From: Polydactylus sextarius
Lineage: Eukaryota; Chordata; Actinopteri; Polynemidae
Assembly (NCBI GenBank): GCA_016801845.1
Contig: CM028921.1
Span: forward strand, 11,012,775 to 11,076,774
Direction: 5' to 3'
DNA length: 64,000 bases
The notes below the pieces were generated by a model. It had not been told where the DNA came from. It made no database searches and saw only the letters and a list, made by a program, of their open reading frames with translations. Below, in pieces: positions 1 through 22,400 of the stretch (position 1 is the stretch's first letter; the number at the start of each line of letters is the position of its first letter). A program made the position numbers and the translations under genes.

Positions 1-611
1 ATGATTGTTAATGATTAAAGTTGGATTAGTCTAGTCCAAAATGTTTCATACAATAAATTACACTCTTTAAGTCAAAGGCATCAAAAATATTAATTGCCCT
101 ACAAACACTGAAAATCAAGGCTATATCACCACAAGGCTGGACAATGTACAGCCTTATATTTAGGTTTCTGTGAAATCAGCTGATCAAGTTTGGCAATTAC
201 AAATATTTGCTCAAGCCCAAGAGAGGCCTCATTAGGTACAAGCTACCCTGACCAAGTAAAAGCTTTCTTACATAACTGCAGACAGGAGAAGTAAAAACTG
301 CTTGTTGTTTTTGAACAGATTTTACCATTAAGACAGTAGAAACTTCAAAAAACAAAACGCTCACAGTAATGAAATGCAGCTGATTCATTTGTGCTTTTAT
401 TTTGTGGTGGAAAACTACTGCCTTTGATGAGTGGTCATGATGGCTGAAGTAGGTAATAGGTGTGTACACAGAGATTACACAGTATGTCAACACTGTGATG
501 ATGGATCGGATCTGGATAAACTTTTATACTCCAACATGACAAATGGAGCTCAGACAACAATTCACATGAAAGTCAGGTTTTCTGCTGTTGCCTTATTTGT
601 CTTCTCAAACA
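1..611. other. Non-coding sequence left of the Tc1 relic
   Basis: Short ORFs occur on both strands, but none shows family similarity, splice structure or codon bias that I recognise. I see no RNA gene here. It is probably intergenic sequence downstream of akr1d1, which is transcribed towards this end. Confidence 0.5.
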
Positions 612-1005
612 TCACGACACAGCTTCACTTACACACAATATAAAAGGCTGATTTATTTGGTCATGATCCCTGTACACAATTATCATTAGTGAGAAAGAAA
701 TAGGCCAAAACAGCCTTGATCCATCAAGGTTTGGACTCGACCAGACCTCTGAAGGTGCTGTGACATCTGGCACCTGTTTGCAGCAGATCTTTTTACTCCT
801 TTTCTTGAGTTTTGAGATGAGGCCTCTATAGATCACCCCACAGATGCTCAATAGGATCACAAGCTTGTGAATTTGGAGCCAAATAAACACTTGTACTGAT
901 TATGTGAGTGCAGGAGCATTATCCTGCTGAAAGAGGACACTGCCAATAGGGAAAACTGTTTCAGTTGAATGACCCAAGGTCCTACCTCCACCACACTGTA
1001 AAAAA
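612..1005 (-). mobile_element. Decayed Tc1/mariner-like transposase fragment
   Basis: Read on the minus strand, positions 911-937 give the Tc1 transposase signature QQDNAP. Positions 837-858 give DPIEHLW, the motif that in live Tc1-family transposases follows the SPDLNP stretch near the third catalytic acidic residue. Stops and frameshifts separate the motifs, so this is a dead relic. The + strand text between them (the stretch around the dead DPIEHLW and QQDNAP codons) also resembles a repeat I remember as abundant in teleosts. I could not define terminal inverted repeats, so the boundaries are approximate. It lies about 0.9 kb beyond the 3' end of akr1d1. Confidence 0.72.
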
Positions 1006-1896
1006 CAGATCATTTCAAATTTATTGCAAAAAATGTAATTTTGCAGCCTCGGTCTGACTGCCTGTCCACTCACCAGTTTTCATCCTATAAGATCTGTATA
1101 GAAATAGCAGCAAAATAATTATAATGTTACGCCTTCTTTGGTGTATTTTCCTTCAGTTTAAAGGACTGGTCTTATTAATGGATTGTTATAGTTTGACAAT
1201 CCTTTGACAAAATAATGCCTGAAACTAAATGCTGAACTGGCATTCAGCTTAATCCTTATAATTACCAGCCTTTCTTCAGACACTTCTCTCCAGCTTCAGC
1301 TGTCAAAGACGCTTAATCTCACCTTCAAACAGCACACATACATCCATCTGGATTCATTACAACCACAGCTATTCTTTATCTTACATGAGATCACCAACAG
1401 GGGAAGCTTTTAATAAACATCTTTGACATGTTTGATTTAGATAAGTTTGATATCTGTGTTATTTACTCTAATGCAGCTGATTTGTATTTTTTTTGATATT
1501 AAGTGACTTCTTTCAAGAAAACTAGTGACACATTCAATACAAAAGCAAAGGTTTGTCCATTTGTTCTTTTAATATATATCAGCACTGCAAGTAGCAATGT
1601 TTAGTCAAGACATAGTGGCCATTAGTAGATCATATTTTCAGAGAAACTTTATTTACAACAGCAGTTGCATCAGATGAAACTAAGAATAAGCTCCATAAAG
1701 TGTAAACAATATGAATGTGATCCTTTTATTAATATTTACTTAATAGTTTTGCCCATTGTAAACTAGAGCCCTCTAGTGTTCAGTGTGAAAATGTACCAGT
1801 ACAAAGATTCAATCAGATGTGAAAGTGCAGGTTTTATGTAGAAAAAATAGAAATGATGCACAAAATGATGCACATTAAAAAAAAAGAAGAACAAGT
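1006..1896. other. akr1d1 3' UTR and flank
   Basis: No coding exon is visible. As the minus-strand akr1d1 ends at 1,897, this stretch should hold its 3' UTR. Candidate minus-strand AATAAA signals (TTTATT on the + strand) lie at about 1,648-1,653 and near 1,717. I cannot tell which is used. The rest is AT-rich and otherwise unremarkable. Confidence 0.45.
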
Positions 1897-4683
1897 TTAA
1901 TATTCATCATGGAACGGGTACTCTGGATGGTCACTCCACCTGTATGAAAATAAAAAGTGATATTATTTCTATATAATTTACATTAAGATCAGGTTCAATA
2001 GTCATATTAGAGCTGATACTCACATCAGCAACTCCACAAAGCGAATATTTTTGTTCAGTGCTTCGATGGCTTTCATTTCTTCCTCAGTGAGTGAAAAATC
2101 AAATATCTGTTTAAGAAAAAACAATATATTTATTGATGCAGTAAATATATTTTTTTCACATTTTATTGTCTGAAATAATAATGATAAAAAAAAACTATAT
2201 AGCAAACCAACCTGGAAGTTGTGTTTGATTCTCTCTGGACTGAAGCTCTTGGGAATCACCACGACTCCTCTCTGGACGTTAAAGCGCAGCGCCACCTGGG
2301 CACTACTCTTGTTATACTTCTTCCCAATAGATACAAGCAGCTCATCCTCCAGCAGGGGAGGACATTTCACATTCACCCTAAAACCAGAGACATAAGATAG
2401 TAAATACTCATGATGCCAGATTAGAGACTTTTTATGACTAGCAACCATAACATGTTTGTTTGTTACAATAATATTGTCACAGGAAAGTTATGTGTCATGT
2501 CAAGATTTTGATTTAGGAATCTGCATCTTTATGCTGAATAAATCACCAGAGATTCCCCTCCCTGTGTACAAGTGTCATAGATAAATTTACTAGTATGTGA
2601 TTGTCTAAAAGTGCAGTTACGCCTCATTGAATACTGACAAAATATTGCAAAAATATCAACTGTCAGCAAACTTGTTAAAAAACAAAAAAAAAAAACCCTT
2701 AAAACCAACATACCAGGACGCATCCCTGGAGGAGCCGATGGGGCAGTAGCCAACAATCACTATGTCATTCTGACGACAAAACTCCAGCAGCTTGGGTTGA
2801 GTGAAATATGGATGACACTCAACCTATGTACAGATGAGAAACAAGAAAAGACACAATCATTTACACTGGCATCCCTTGTCCTTAAGTATACGCCAAAAAT
2901 GTGAAACCAAAGAATATACAACTCTACTGCCCCATCTGCTGAAACTGTCATAAAGATATCATTTACCCAATGAAACTAAATGACAAGTAGATACTAAATA
3001 TGGACCAAGTGAGAATAGTTAAAGCTAAAACTTTTACTTTAAACAGATTTACTGAGGAACTGTCACTTGATATTTTCAAAAAGCAAAGGAGCACAATCTT
3101 TACAGGATGTAAAACTGCTCCATTTTGGACGTGTACCTGACTACAAATGCTTTGTTATGTTTGATTTCAGTGGTTGTTTAGAGAGAAAAACGTTTTGTGG
3201 GTCACCTGGTTGGACACAGGTTTGTGTTTGAGTCCTGGTTTGTTCAGCAGCAGCTCCAACTGTCTACGGTTGAAGTTGGAAACTCCCAGAGACTTAACAA
3301 GTCCTGCGTCTTTGCAAGCCTCTAAAGCCTGTTGAGAATCATAGATTTATATCCCCTCACAGAATGATAGTAATTATCTTTACAGACGTACTGAGACTGC
3401 AGAGAAAAACAACAACAACAACAAAACTGACATAAAATACAGTGAAGCGGAAAAAACAGAATACAGCTTGGCTGTGTGAGACACTTGACTGTTTCTGATG
3501 CTGCAGCACAGAATGTTCTGGCATCAACGTTTTACTGTGAACGGATATTAAATTACAATTTCAATCTTACTACTCTCATTTTTGCATGTTCTCAGTAGAT
3601 AATTGTGGTGTACAGTACTTCACAAAAAGGATGCACTGCATCTTTTAAGGTGAAGAATTATGAGATTGCTCAACTGAATTGAACCAAATTACACAAATTT
3701 GACATTTTTTTATTTGTTTAATGTGATTAATCTTCCTGTTGTCATTGTCATGTCATTAAATACGCAATGAAATGTGCCCTTCAATAAAAACAACAGAACT
3801 CACCTCCCATGTTGCGCAGAGGTCTGTGTGGTGGTAGATGTATTTTCCATCTTTGTCTTTTGGATAAAACTCATTTCCAGGCTAAAAACAAACAGATTTA
3901 CATTTAAAAAAAAACTTTCCAAATATGTTTAGTTATATATGTCATCATAATTATTTTCACTGAGCAGGTTTATTTTAACTGGAGTATGATCTAAACATCC
4001 TGTTTGACAAAGAATTAATCCAAACTAAACCTGACCACTGTGAGCACAAGAGGTCAATGTTCAGGCTCTAAATAGCTGCTGATAAGTTATCTGTCATCTG
4101 CAGTGTATTTGCACCATAATGATAGACAGAAACCTTGAAGGCCATAGGAAGCTCCACTATGTAGAGATCCACATAGTCCAATTTTAATGTTTTCAAGGTC
4201 CTCTCCAAGGTCGGTCTCACCAGCTCAGGTGGATGGAAAGTGTTCCACAGCTGAGGGAGATCATTCAGAAGCAACAATTAGGAAAAGGTTTAAATATCCA
4301 GTTGAGCCAAAAGAGACACCTGACATGTCAGAACATATTACCTTTCCACAGTAAAAGATGTCCTCTCTTTTAACGGTTCCATCAGCGATCTTTTCTCTAA
4401 TGGCTTGACCCACTTCATGCTCGTTGAAATACACCAGTGCCCCGTCAAAGTGCCTGTAACCCACATCTATTGCCAGTTTCACACAGTTCAACGCGGTGCC
4501 TTTAGCTGTCTGTAGGAAAATCAATATCCACGCTGACACTCCATTATGACAAGCGAACAGTCATCAAACAATCAAAGTTGTTTGTCTCACCGTGCGAGGG
4601 TCTCCGTAGGTGCCCAGTCCAAGCAGAGGAATACGGTTCCCATCACTTAGAGAAATACTGTGGCTTTCTGCTGTTAGATTCAT
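1897..4683 (-). CDS. akr1d1: 3-oxo-5-beta-steroid 4-dehydrogenase (steroid 5-beta-reductase, AKR1D1)
   Basis: Cytosolic NADPH-dependent aldo-keto reductase. The family reduces the C4-C5 double bond of 3-oxo-delta-4 steroids to the 5-beta configuration, in bile-acid/bile-alcohol synthesis and steroid hormone clearance. Coding exons on the minus strand: 4683-4591, 4509-4342, 4250-4134, 3881-3804, 3328-3206, 2823-2714, 2377-2212, 2106-2024, 1939-1897. All junctions are GT-AG and phases agree; the total is 981 nt, 326 aa, the same length I recall for human AKR1D1. The start is the first ATG, giving [16 protein letters not shown]. Active-site residues fall at family positions: Asp53, Tyr58 and Lys87, plus Glu120 (in YIVELPMAF), the Glu-for-His swap that separates 5-beta-reductases from other AKR1 enzymes. 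The C-terminus is [13 protein letters not shown]. No frame damage is seen. It is divergent from trim24. Confidence 0.95.
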
Positions 4684-5040
4684 TGTGTGTGCAAATGTAG
4701 ACAAACTATTACTGAGCTGCAGCTTGTTTAGGGGATAATGTGGTTTGTGGACCTTGAACGTTGAACCTTATCTCCTATGTACTCATGTTGGTGGATTCTC
4801 ACTGAGAGAGACTTATACAGCTCAACCTGACTGTTGTGAATTTAGCATTTAACATTAATTGCGTTACTTAAGTCATACGAGAGAAAATGGGATATTAAAG
4901 GAAAATTAAAGGATAAACTCCAAGTGCAGCTGAAGTTAGTGTCCCTACTGTTTCTGTATAAATATCATGTTTTTGTATAAATATTATTCAGCTTGTCAAC
5001 ATGCTGAGTTAGACAGGGTATTATTGATATTGATATTATT

Positions 5041-5063
5041 GATAGGTAGGTAGGTAGATAGAT
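5041..5063. repeat. GTAG/GATA tetranucleotide microsatellite
   Basis: Short run of GGTA/GATA units in the akr1d1-trim24 intergenic interval. Confidence 0.8.
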
Positions 5064-5190
5064 TATTTAAGGTATTTAGAGCTATTATAGGCTCACACTT
5101 CTTATTTATATCTTGTGTATCTATTTTTTACTACAAAACACTACACTTACAATGGATATAAGTGATTGCATGCTAGTATAACACTTAAAA

Positions 5191-5286
5191 TACTACTATG
5201 ACTACTACTACTACCACTACTTCTACTACTAAGACTACCAGTACTTCTATTACTACTACTACTACTAATAATAATAATAATAATAA
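5191..5286. repeat. Imperfect (CTA)n/(ATA)n trinucleotide repeat
   Basis: About 95 bp of interrupted ACT/CTA units grade into a pure AAT run. It lies between the two divergent promoters, so it may vary in length between individuals. Confidence 0.85.
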
Positions 5287-5908
5287 ATCATGCCACCAGG
5301 AAGTGGTGTTTATAGAGTGACGTCACCATTAAAGTTGTATTAAATCAAACAGGTCTTTAAATAGGAATGTACTAGATGTAAATATGATTAAATATATTTA
5401 AATAAACAGTATTTTAAATGACAAATGTTTCGCTCTTTAAAGTAACGCAGCACATATTGATATGTATAAAGGTGTTTACATGAAGTTGACCGGTGCTGTT
5501 CCTCCTCCGTCACTCAGCCGGTCACTCTCGTCTCTGTCAGCACGCGCACACCGTTTTTTGATTTTTTTTTCATTTTGACCCCACCCCTCTCGTGCAGCAA
5601 CGGAGCGCGAGCGGTGCAAACTGAGCAACATCTGCGGCACGCTCGCGTGCGACACCATCACCCACGCGGAGGTATTGAGTGTGCGTGTGTGTGTGTCTTT
5701 TTAAACCTTTTGTCTGGTTTTGTCGATATATTGATTAAAATAAAAGCTGACGCGCGTGCAGAATTACAGAAAGAAGTGAGGAGAAGGATGCAGGTGTGCA
5801 GAAGATGCTTCCTCGTGAAGGTTAGCTTACTCACCTGTGTGCGCGAGCGTGTCGGTTTAGCTTGTTTACGCATTGGATTATAGGGTTTAAAGCCAAACAT
5901 TTTAGATA

Positions 5909-15397
<9,489 letters not shown>

Positions 15398-16065
15398 ACG
15401 CACTAATCTTCGTAATGGTTTAGATTTTTTACAGCACTGCCAGCACCAGTGAATATATGAAGGTTAAAACATGACACTTTCTACATTCTGGACTAAACTG
15501 TGTCATCTGACGTGTGTTTTACAGCTTGAGGTACAAACATCATGTTTACAGGGTACTTAACTTATCACAAGTCTGAGCTAAACGACGGTGTTGTCATGGT
15601 CTAGTGTGTTTTTTAACTGTAGATAAAACTCTGAACTGTCAGCGCAGGGATGATAATCATGAGCTTTTTTGATGTTTGTGGTTTATCTTATGTGGAGTGA
15701 GACATGTTCTCTCACACAAATATAAAGGATCAGGAAGATCAGAGCAGTTTTAAAAAAAACCACAATCTGTTCAAACTGTTTTTCTCGATCACTTTTATTT
15801 AACACGGTGCGGAACTGCAGATTTAATGTTGTATGTCAGTGTTATGTGAAATTTATTTAAATATTTGTTTATTTATTTATATATTTTTTTAATCAGATTT
15901 CACTGTGAAGAAAGAAACACATTGCATGTGCATCTTAATTTTATCCACCAGTCGCCTTTTTTTTTTTTTTCTTGTGAGCAGTTTTCTTTTAACATCTGAG
16001 AGCCAGAACATTCAGCCATAAACTTACTTGCATGTCAAGTCAACTTGCAGGTGTTTACAGCGTAT

Positions 16066-16071
16066 AATAAA
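16066..16071 (+). terminator. Candidate trim24 polyadenylation signal
   Basis: Canonical AATAAA about 670 bp after the trim24 stop codon. The choice is tentative because AT-rich sequence yields chance matches. Confidence 0.4.
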
Positions 16072-17610
16072 ATAAGAGAGCTTCATTCTGGGCAAAGACT
16101 CTGGAGAATGATTTATGATGATACTCGCCCTTATAACTGAATGTTAATGGCGTCTATTGGTCTATTAATGCCCCACTCAGAAACAGAAGAGTAGGTATTA
16201 ACCTAATTAAAGCTGAAACTTAATCAAAGCTACTTTTCCCCTTTAACAAGTTTCTTTAGTTGTGCTGAATCAGACCTTTGGGCCTCTCTGTCTCTGTCTG
16301 CCCGGCTGCGTTAGTGTCTCGCTGCTGATTGACACAGACGTGGCAAGACTAGCTTTGTTGAGCTTCAAAGGAAATACACCACACACACACACATATGATT
16401 AACACTGTGTGAATGCAACTGTTCCATCCCATTTCCCTCCACCTATAAGCTGAGAGGTCAACTCATGCTGTTGTGTCAAGCTAAAGGCCAAATGTAGATT
16501 GGAGGTGGAGGTGAAGGAGTGAGAGTTGGTAGTTACTGTAATTCAGAGCAGGAAGGAGAAGTAGGTCTGGCTCTCGTTTTAGGACATTCTTCATTCCTTA
16601 TATGGCCTTTAGGGGCCTATATCTCTTTTTTGTACTGCACTTAGTCAAAGATAAGATTAAGGACAGGGGGTCCTTGTTGTTCGACTGTTACATCACAGAG
16701 GGGGTTGCCACATACTTAACTGATAGATACACCTCTTAACCCTATCTGTACAACTGTAGTAAAATTTGATTTTTCTTTCATTAACATTGATTTGCAGAAA
16801 ATCTGCTCAAGTTAAGTAATCCATTACAGTAAAAAACCACGTCTGCTGCTGATTTTTATCAAGGTTATGGTTTTCTTGAGCAGAAAACTATTTTTTCTGT
16901 AACAGACAAAAATAAAAGCAGACGTGTCATTCACTGTGATGGATTACTCACATAATGTCTCTGCAAGCTCCTTTTTTTTCCCCCAAAGTAGATTTATTAG
17001 AAAAATGGGCACGTATTTTGAAAAAAATAAATAAAATAAAGTCAGTTGTATTTTCTACATAAGAAAGATAAATGACTTCAAACTTAAACCCACACGCCTC
17101 CATTACCCTTAAGCAGTTCTGCAATAGTGAAACTGTAACACTCAGAAATAATGGAGACAAGTGGCTGTCTGGAAGTCACACAAACACCATTACACGTTGT
17201 GTATTTTACTTTTTGTAGCAAATAAAATTTTGGGGTTAATGATCCAAAACATGAAAAAAAAAAAAAAATACCAGTGTCACTGTATAAAATATTGCTGATC
17301 TTCTTGCCAGGCTTCTCTTATACGAGATTGAGACACAACTCGTCACACAGTCGGCCATTTATAACTGCTATACAGTTTGTGGGCTTCCCTGTATGCCTGT
17401 GGTGTCCCAATATCAAGTCCTCGGTGATGTTTCTAGACTGGCTAGACTGGTTGTGGAGACATATGGCTCTGATTAGAAGATCATTTAACCTCTCTCTGTC
17501 ATCATGCCCAGAGTCAGTAGACTGATTGAATTTGCAGAGGGCCTTAGTTGGTACAAAATGTTTATAATGCAGTCTAGCAATTATTTCTCCGCTTCTTGCC
17601 AACTCTGGTA

Positions 17611-17613
<3 letters not shown>

Positions 17614-17646
<33 letters not shown>
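17614..17646. repeat. (GT)n microsatellite
   Basis: About 16 uninterrupted GT units in the trim24-fbln1 intergenic region. Confidence 0.95.
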
Positions 17647-17647
<1 letters not shown>

Positions 17648-18355
17648 CTTGTTTATACCCAGCTCCTTCTCACAGTTCATGATCACTTTGGCTGACAGTG
17701 AGCCCACATCTGTGGCACTGTTACAAAAGCTTTAATTTATTAACTTTGAGAGGGAAAATGCCTCATTTTCTCTGGTGCAGCTGTAAAATTTAGTAACTTA
17801 AAGAGAAAAGTGATCTCAGTAGGAGGCCCTACTGGGACCAGTAACGCCACAGTGAAGAAGATATAAAGGTGAACGTAACAGCACAGCTATCATCTTCCCA
17901 TAAGGTGCAACAAACCCTAGTTTATTTAAAAACGTATTCACTGTTTTGCCCCTAAAGTGAGATATCCAAAAAGTTTTGAAAGCTTACAGTCTGGACATAG
18001 CCACAACAGATTTTTAAAATACCTCAAAACCAGCTCCAGATGTTGAGTAATCAGAACAATCATTAGTCACACACACAGAAAGAGTCTACTTTGCAATTGA
18101 TGGGGAGACAATTTCCATGTAGGCATGTATAGTTTATAGCACAGTAGCTTGAAATTCCTACTGTGGATTATGGCAGGTCCCATACTTTCCAATTAATATC
18201 AATCATAGGCTATAAAACATTTTAGACGCATTCCTGTTAGAGTAGAAACATTTACCAAATCCCAGCAGATGTGTTAGACAGTATATATGTTTTTAATTGG
18301 AATAATGTGTAAATGATGTCATAGTTAATGGCTGTAATTTAAGCGTCATTCGAGG

Positions 18356-18401
18356 AAAAAAAAAAAAAAAAGAAAAGGAAAAAAAAAAGGAAAAAAAAAA
18401 A
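18356..18401. repeat. Poly-A-rich tract
   Basis: Nearly 50 bp of A with scattered G. It is upstream of fbln1 and may be the tail of an old retroelement, although no body is recognisable. Confidence 0.8.
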
Positions 18402-18561
18402 CAGGTTTGATTAGTAATAAAGTCAGTGTCGGTGGCCCTAGCCCGCCCCTCACTGTGCCATAATTAGACGCTCATTCCTCCAGTCACGCTGCAACTGCGA
18501 CTCTCACAACTCCATCACATCCACCTCCCCGGACTCTCTCTCACTCAGTCTGAATGTCTGT

Positions 18562-18850
18562 TGCTTTTATTTTTTATTTTTTCAAAGGATTACTGCTGTT
18601 TGTCTCGCAGTAAAAATAAAAAATAAAAAAATAAAATAAAACAAAATAAAAATAATAATTAAAAAAAATAAAATAAAAATAAAAAAAAGAAGAAGAGGAG
18701 GAAGAAGACGAAGAGGAAGGAACAAAAACAAACAAAACAATAAACGGCATCGAGGAGCTGGAATCATCTCGGACGCATAACTTTTTTTTTTTTTTCTTCT
18801 TTTTTTTTTTTTTTTTTTAAATCAAGGTCTGTTTTTTTTCTTCTGTAGTT
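18562..18850 (+). promoter_or_regulatory. fbln1 5' flank: A-rich and T-rich blocks with a possible 5' UTR splice acceptor
   Basis: An A-rich block (about 18,610-18,740) is followed by a long T-run (about 18,781-18,821), then a pyrimidine tract ending in CTGTAG at about 18,842-18,847. That looks like a good 3' splice site about 22 nt before the start codon. If used, fbln1 has a separate non-coding first exon upstream; if not, the T-run is transcribed 5' UTR or promoter. Confidence 0.35.
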
Positions 18851-18868
18851 GAATCTCTGCTTCATTCA

Positions 18869-19390
18869 ATGGATCCGCGTGTAGTGCTGCTGCTCTGCTC
18901 TCTGTTCGGAGTTCTGCTTGGCCAAGGTAAGTTACTTACCTTTGTGTGATAGATCAGGATCTAACGCAGCTGTGACACGACTTTTAATTAACACAGACCG
19001 TCAAACACGAGCCGCATGGTGCTGGTGAGGCTGCATGGCTTTAATTTGTAAAGGTATGTAAAAAGGGGGGGAAAAAAAGAATCAAAGTTATAAAGGACAA
19101 AGAGTGAGATCATGAATTTATCACAGGGACTAGTTGGGGCATGTGATGAAAGCGCTCTTTCCTAAGTTGGCTGCTTCAAAGTGCTGCAGGTCTGTGCTGA
19201 AATGAAAAAAAGAAAAGAAAAAAGAGGTTGTAAATTCCCCTGGTTTCACACAAACGCACATTTACTGTTTTTTTCCATTTCCATTGTTTTTCCTTGCGTA
19301 AGAGGAAGTTTTAAGACAATTTATGTAACAAAAATGTCAGATCAAGAAGAAAAGTAACTTTTGTTTATCTCTTTCAATCCAGATTCAACT

Positions 19391-19424
<34 letters not shown>

Positions 19425-22400
19425 TAACAAGATGAAAAAGCAGTTTCACAGATGCTGTTAGGAACTGTGACTTCTCTGTGCCCTGGTTCCTGTACTTCCT
19501 CACCCCCTGCAGGCCAAAGGCCAAGCACCTTGGTATGCTCTGGTGCTGTGATGCTGCGTCAGAACGACCAGCGTCTCACCCAGGGACGCGCTGGTCTAGA
19601 CACCCGGGTGTGATTTATACCTGAGCACCCACAGAGGGGGTCACCAAAGTCGTAGGATGAGGCATATCCAAATGCTCTGGTCACACATGGGGCAATTTTC
19701 ACAGTTATCAGGGGCCACTTCATTGTAGGGGGAGGTTGAGTCACAGGTCAGATATCAACTCAACTAGTTGCAAGACAAAAGTTCCCAGAAGTCCTTGTGT
19801 TTTTCTTAGAGAGACATGATCTGTTGATGTGTTTGGTCAAAGTGATCAGATTTTACTTCTAATCCAGTGAAAGAGATGCACACTCCCATTGTGATGACTG
19901 GCCTGCTGCTCTGTTTGGGCAGAGCTCAGCTCCACCACTGAGGTCATTAAGCCTTGTTTACATGAGGTGTCTAGACGCAGGCAGTCCAAGGGCTGGATTG
20001 CCAAAGACGAGGGAATGGTCCTCACAACCAGCAGCGTCATCCAAGATGGAAATCAAACCCTTCTCCAGACAGACAATGCATCACTGAGACACAGAGACAA
20101 ACTTCTGCTGCTTTTTGCTTCTCTTGATAAAACACCATCATGCATTTTTTTTAAGGCAACTTCTGCTCTTTCAATTGAGCCGAAAAGCAGCAGCAACAGC
20201 AGACAGTGGTGGTTGTTGGAATGACTCTGAGATGCTTAGTGGGTTTGAGTTAGTTATCAGCAGAGAGCTGGGAGCAGTTAGGAGGATGTGACCCACTAAT
20301 GCTGTCATTTAAAATGTACTTACCGTGGCCCTGGAGGGAAAGATTAGTAGGGATTAGTGATTATGTGGAATCTGGAAAGGTGCTCATCCGATGCCTTTTC
20401 CAGTTTCAATACAATTTGGGTGTTTTGGCAAGAGGATGTCAATTACTGGTAATGGTAAAAAACTGTGCAGTTGGAGTTTAGAGAATGAATATATTTGACA
20501 TTTAGTCATTAACACCTTTATATGTGGCATTACTTGCATCCAGTCCATATTTTATATTATCAGCTTTTTTGCAAAAGCAAAATATTTAGTTATAGTCTCA
20601 TTGGAACCTAGTTGGTATTACCATGCTTGAGGTCTTTAACATTCGCAGACAGAGAGAGAAGACCTACTTGGTAGGCCCATGTGAAAAGCTTTTAAATGCC
20701 ATCTCATTTCATCCAGCTGCTACAAGGTTTATTGGCCAGAGGATTCTGGCATGTGCCAGACTTCCAGAAGTCAGTAGTGAGTCAGCTAATGTGGCTGCCT
20801 AGTAATAAATCCTCTGTCCATATTCTCTCCATTCTGCCAGGTTAATCATCTTTTTGTGTGTGTAGTAGCAATAGTCTCAATGTTTTTACTGCTTTGCTTT
20901 GATTTCCTGCAGCCTGACTGGTTTTCCTCAGAAGAAATAACCCACATATGTTAATTTGAATAAGTTCTTACTCATCTTGCTCATACTAGGTTTTTACAGA
21001 AACCTGAATAGGATTCCGAGAAATGAGAGTTTCATTATAGTGTTTACATTTTGTTGTGATGAGTTTTATCAGTGATGACTATTCCTGCTCCATCTTCATC
21101 TTTTGATTTAAGGGTTATAATAAAATTCTTCTTGCACCTCTGGGAGAAAGCAGCAAGTCTTTCAAACTGAGGACTGTTATTCCAGACATTTGTCCTCCTT
21201 ACCTAATCTAACCTACTATCTGAAGTCGTTGACTCCCGCCAGACTTGTCATGGCAGATGCTGCGTCTCAAACAGATGGATTTGTTCAGCGCATTTCACAA
21301 TTCACAGCTATTCCCAATAATTCAAAACACTGAGTCACTAACCAGCAACAACTCATATTGTATTACAGAGGATCAACAAAATTTATTTCATGGTGTGTTT
21401 GTTTTCTATTTTATTCTCTCTCTCTCTCTCTTACTGGGGACTTATTGTTAATAACAATTTGGCACACTGATCCCTGGTTTGAGGGCAAAAAAAGGTCCAT
21501 GGGCCAGATTTGCCAAAGCTATTTCACGTTTGGCAGATCACACAAACCACAGTCGAATGAATGTACTTGATGTGATTGCGTCGTGTGATTGTTTACAGAG
21601 TTGAGGCATTCCGCATTCTCTAATCCACATGAATAAACAGCCAGATCACCACAGAGTTGGTTGTGCTCCAGTGTTAAAATAAAAACCCTCAAACCTCTAG
21701 TGTCTGCAACAACAACATAACCATCTTTCATTGTCTTTGGCAAAAAAGTAGAATTTCTGTTTATTTTTTTTTTTCATCGTTCCTTTGGATCTTTGTTTGG
21801 GTTAATGTGCCAGTCGATCCAAAGTGTCAGTCAAAGAACCACCTCATGAGCATGCAGGCAGGTGTGGTAAGTGTCTGCGGTCTGAATGTCTCCAGTCATA
21901 GTCATTATCTACGTGGGGGTCTCCCTTCTTCACGGTGGAAGAATCAGATAATAGCAGATATGGAAACACTCTGACAGGTAGGTTGGTTGTGCATATGCAA
22001 TAATCTGTGTCGGTCTTTTAATGTGTGCAGGAACGGAGCAGATGTCGATAGAGGACTGCTGCAAGGATGGGACGAAGCGTGGCGGCGACAACGAAGACTG
22101 TGCATCTCTCCCTCTCATCTCTGAGTCGACCACATGCAGGTAATAGTTCACGTCTGCTACTGTATAGGAAACCTATACACCACAAGGCTGTGAGGACTCT
22201 GTTAGTAGTTGCCTGAGGCTTATTCACATTTACACGTCATTAACTGCTGCACACATTGTCACAATTTCACACTCTCTGTCTGCACCACAGAAGCTCCTGC
22301 AGTATTTAGTCTATACCGTTTATGGAGGGAAATGTCTGTAGGCCCTTAATGTTCGATTGCTTTACCTTACTGCCATAAATCTCCTGCCACATTATTCACT

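Larger units (their letters stand above)
4684..5908. promoter_or_regulatory. Divergent akr1d1/trim24 intergenic region
   Basis: About 1.2 kb separates the akr1d1 ATG (minus) from the trim24 ATG (plus). The trim24-proximal part (about 5,480-5,680 and on into exon 1) is dense in CG dinucleotides, as expected for a CpG-island promoter of a broadly expressed gene. The akr1d1-proximal part is AT-rich; a minus-strand TATAAG sits at 4,812-4,817, about 130 bp upstream of its ATG, and could be a TATA element. Between them is simple-sequence DNA. Promoter activity is inferred from position and composition only. Confidence 0.5.
15398..18868. other. trim24 3' UTR and trim24-fbln1 intergenic region
   Basis: No gene is evident between trim24 and fbln1. 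A possible trim24 poly-A signal AATAAA lies at 16,066-16,071. A (GT)n repeat, a long A-rich tract and several T-runs occur in the last 1.5 kb. A GC-box-like CCCGCCCC near 18,442-18,449 sits about 420 bp upstream of the fbln1 ATG and may belong to its promoter. Confidence 0.5.
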
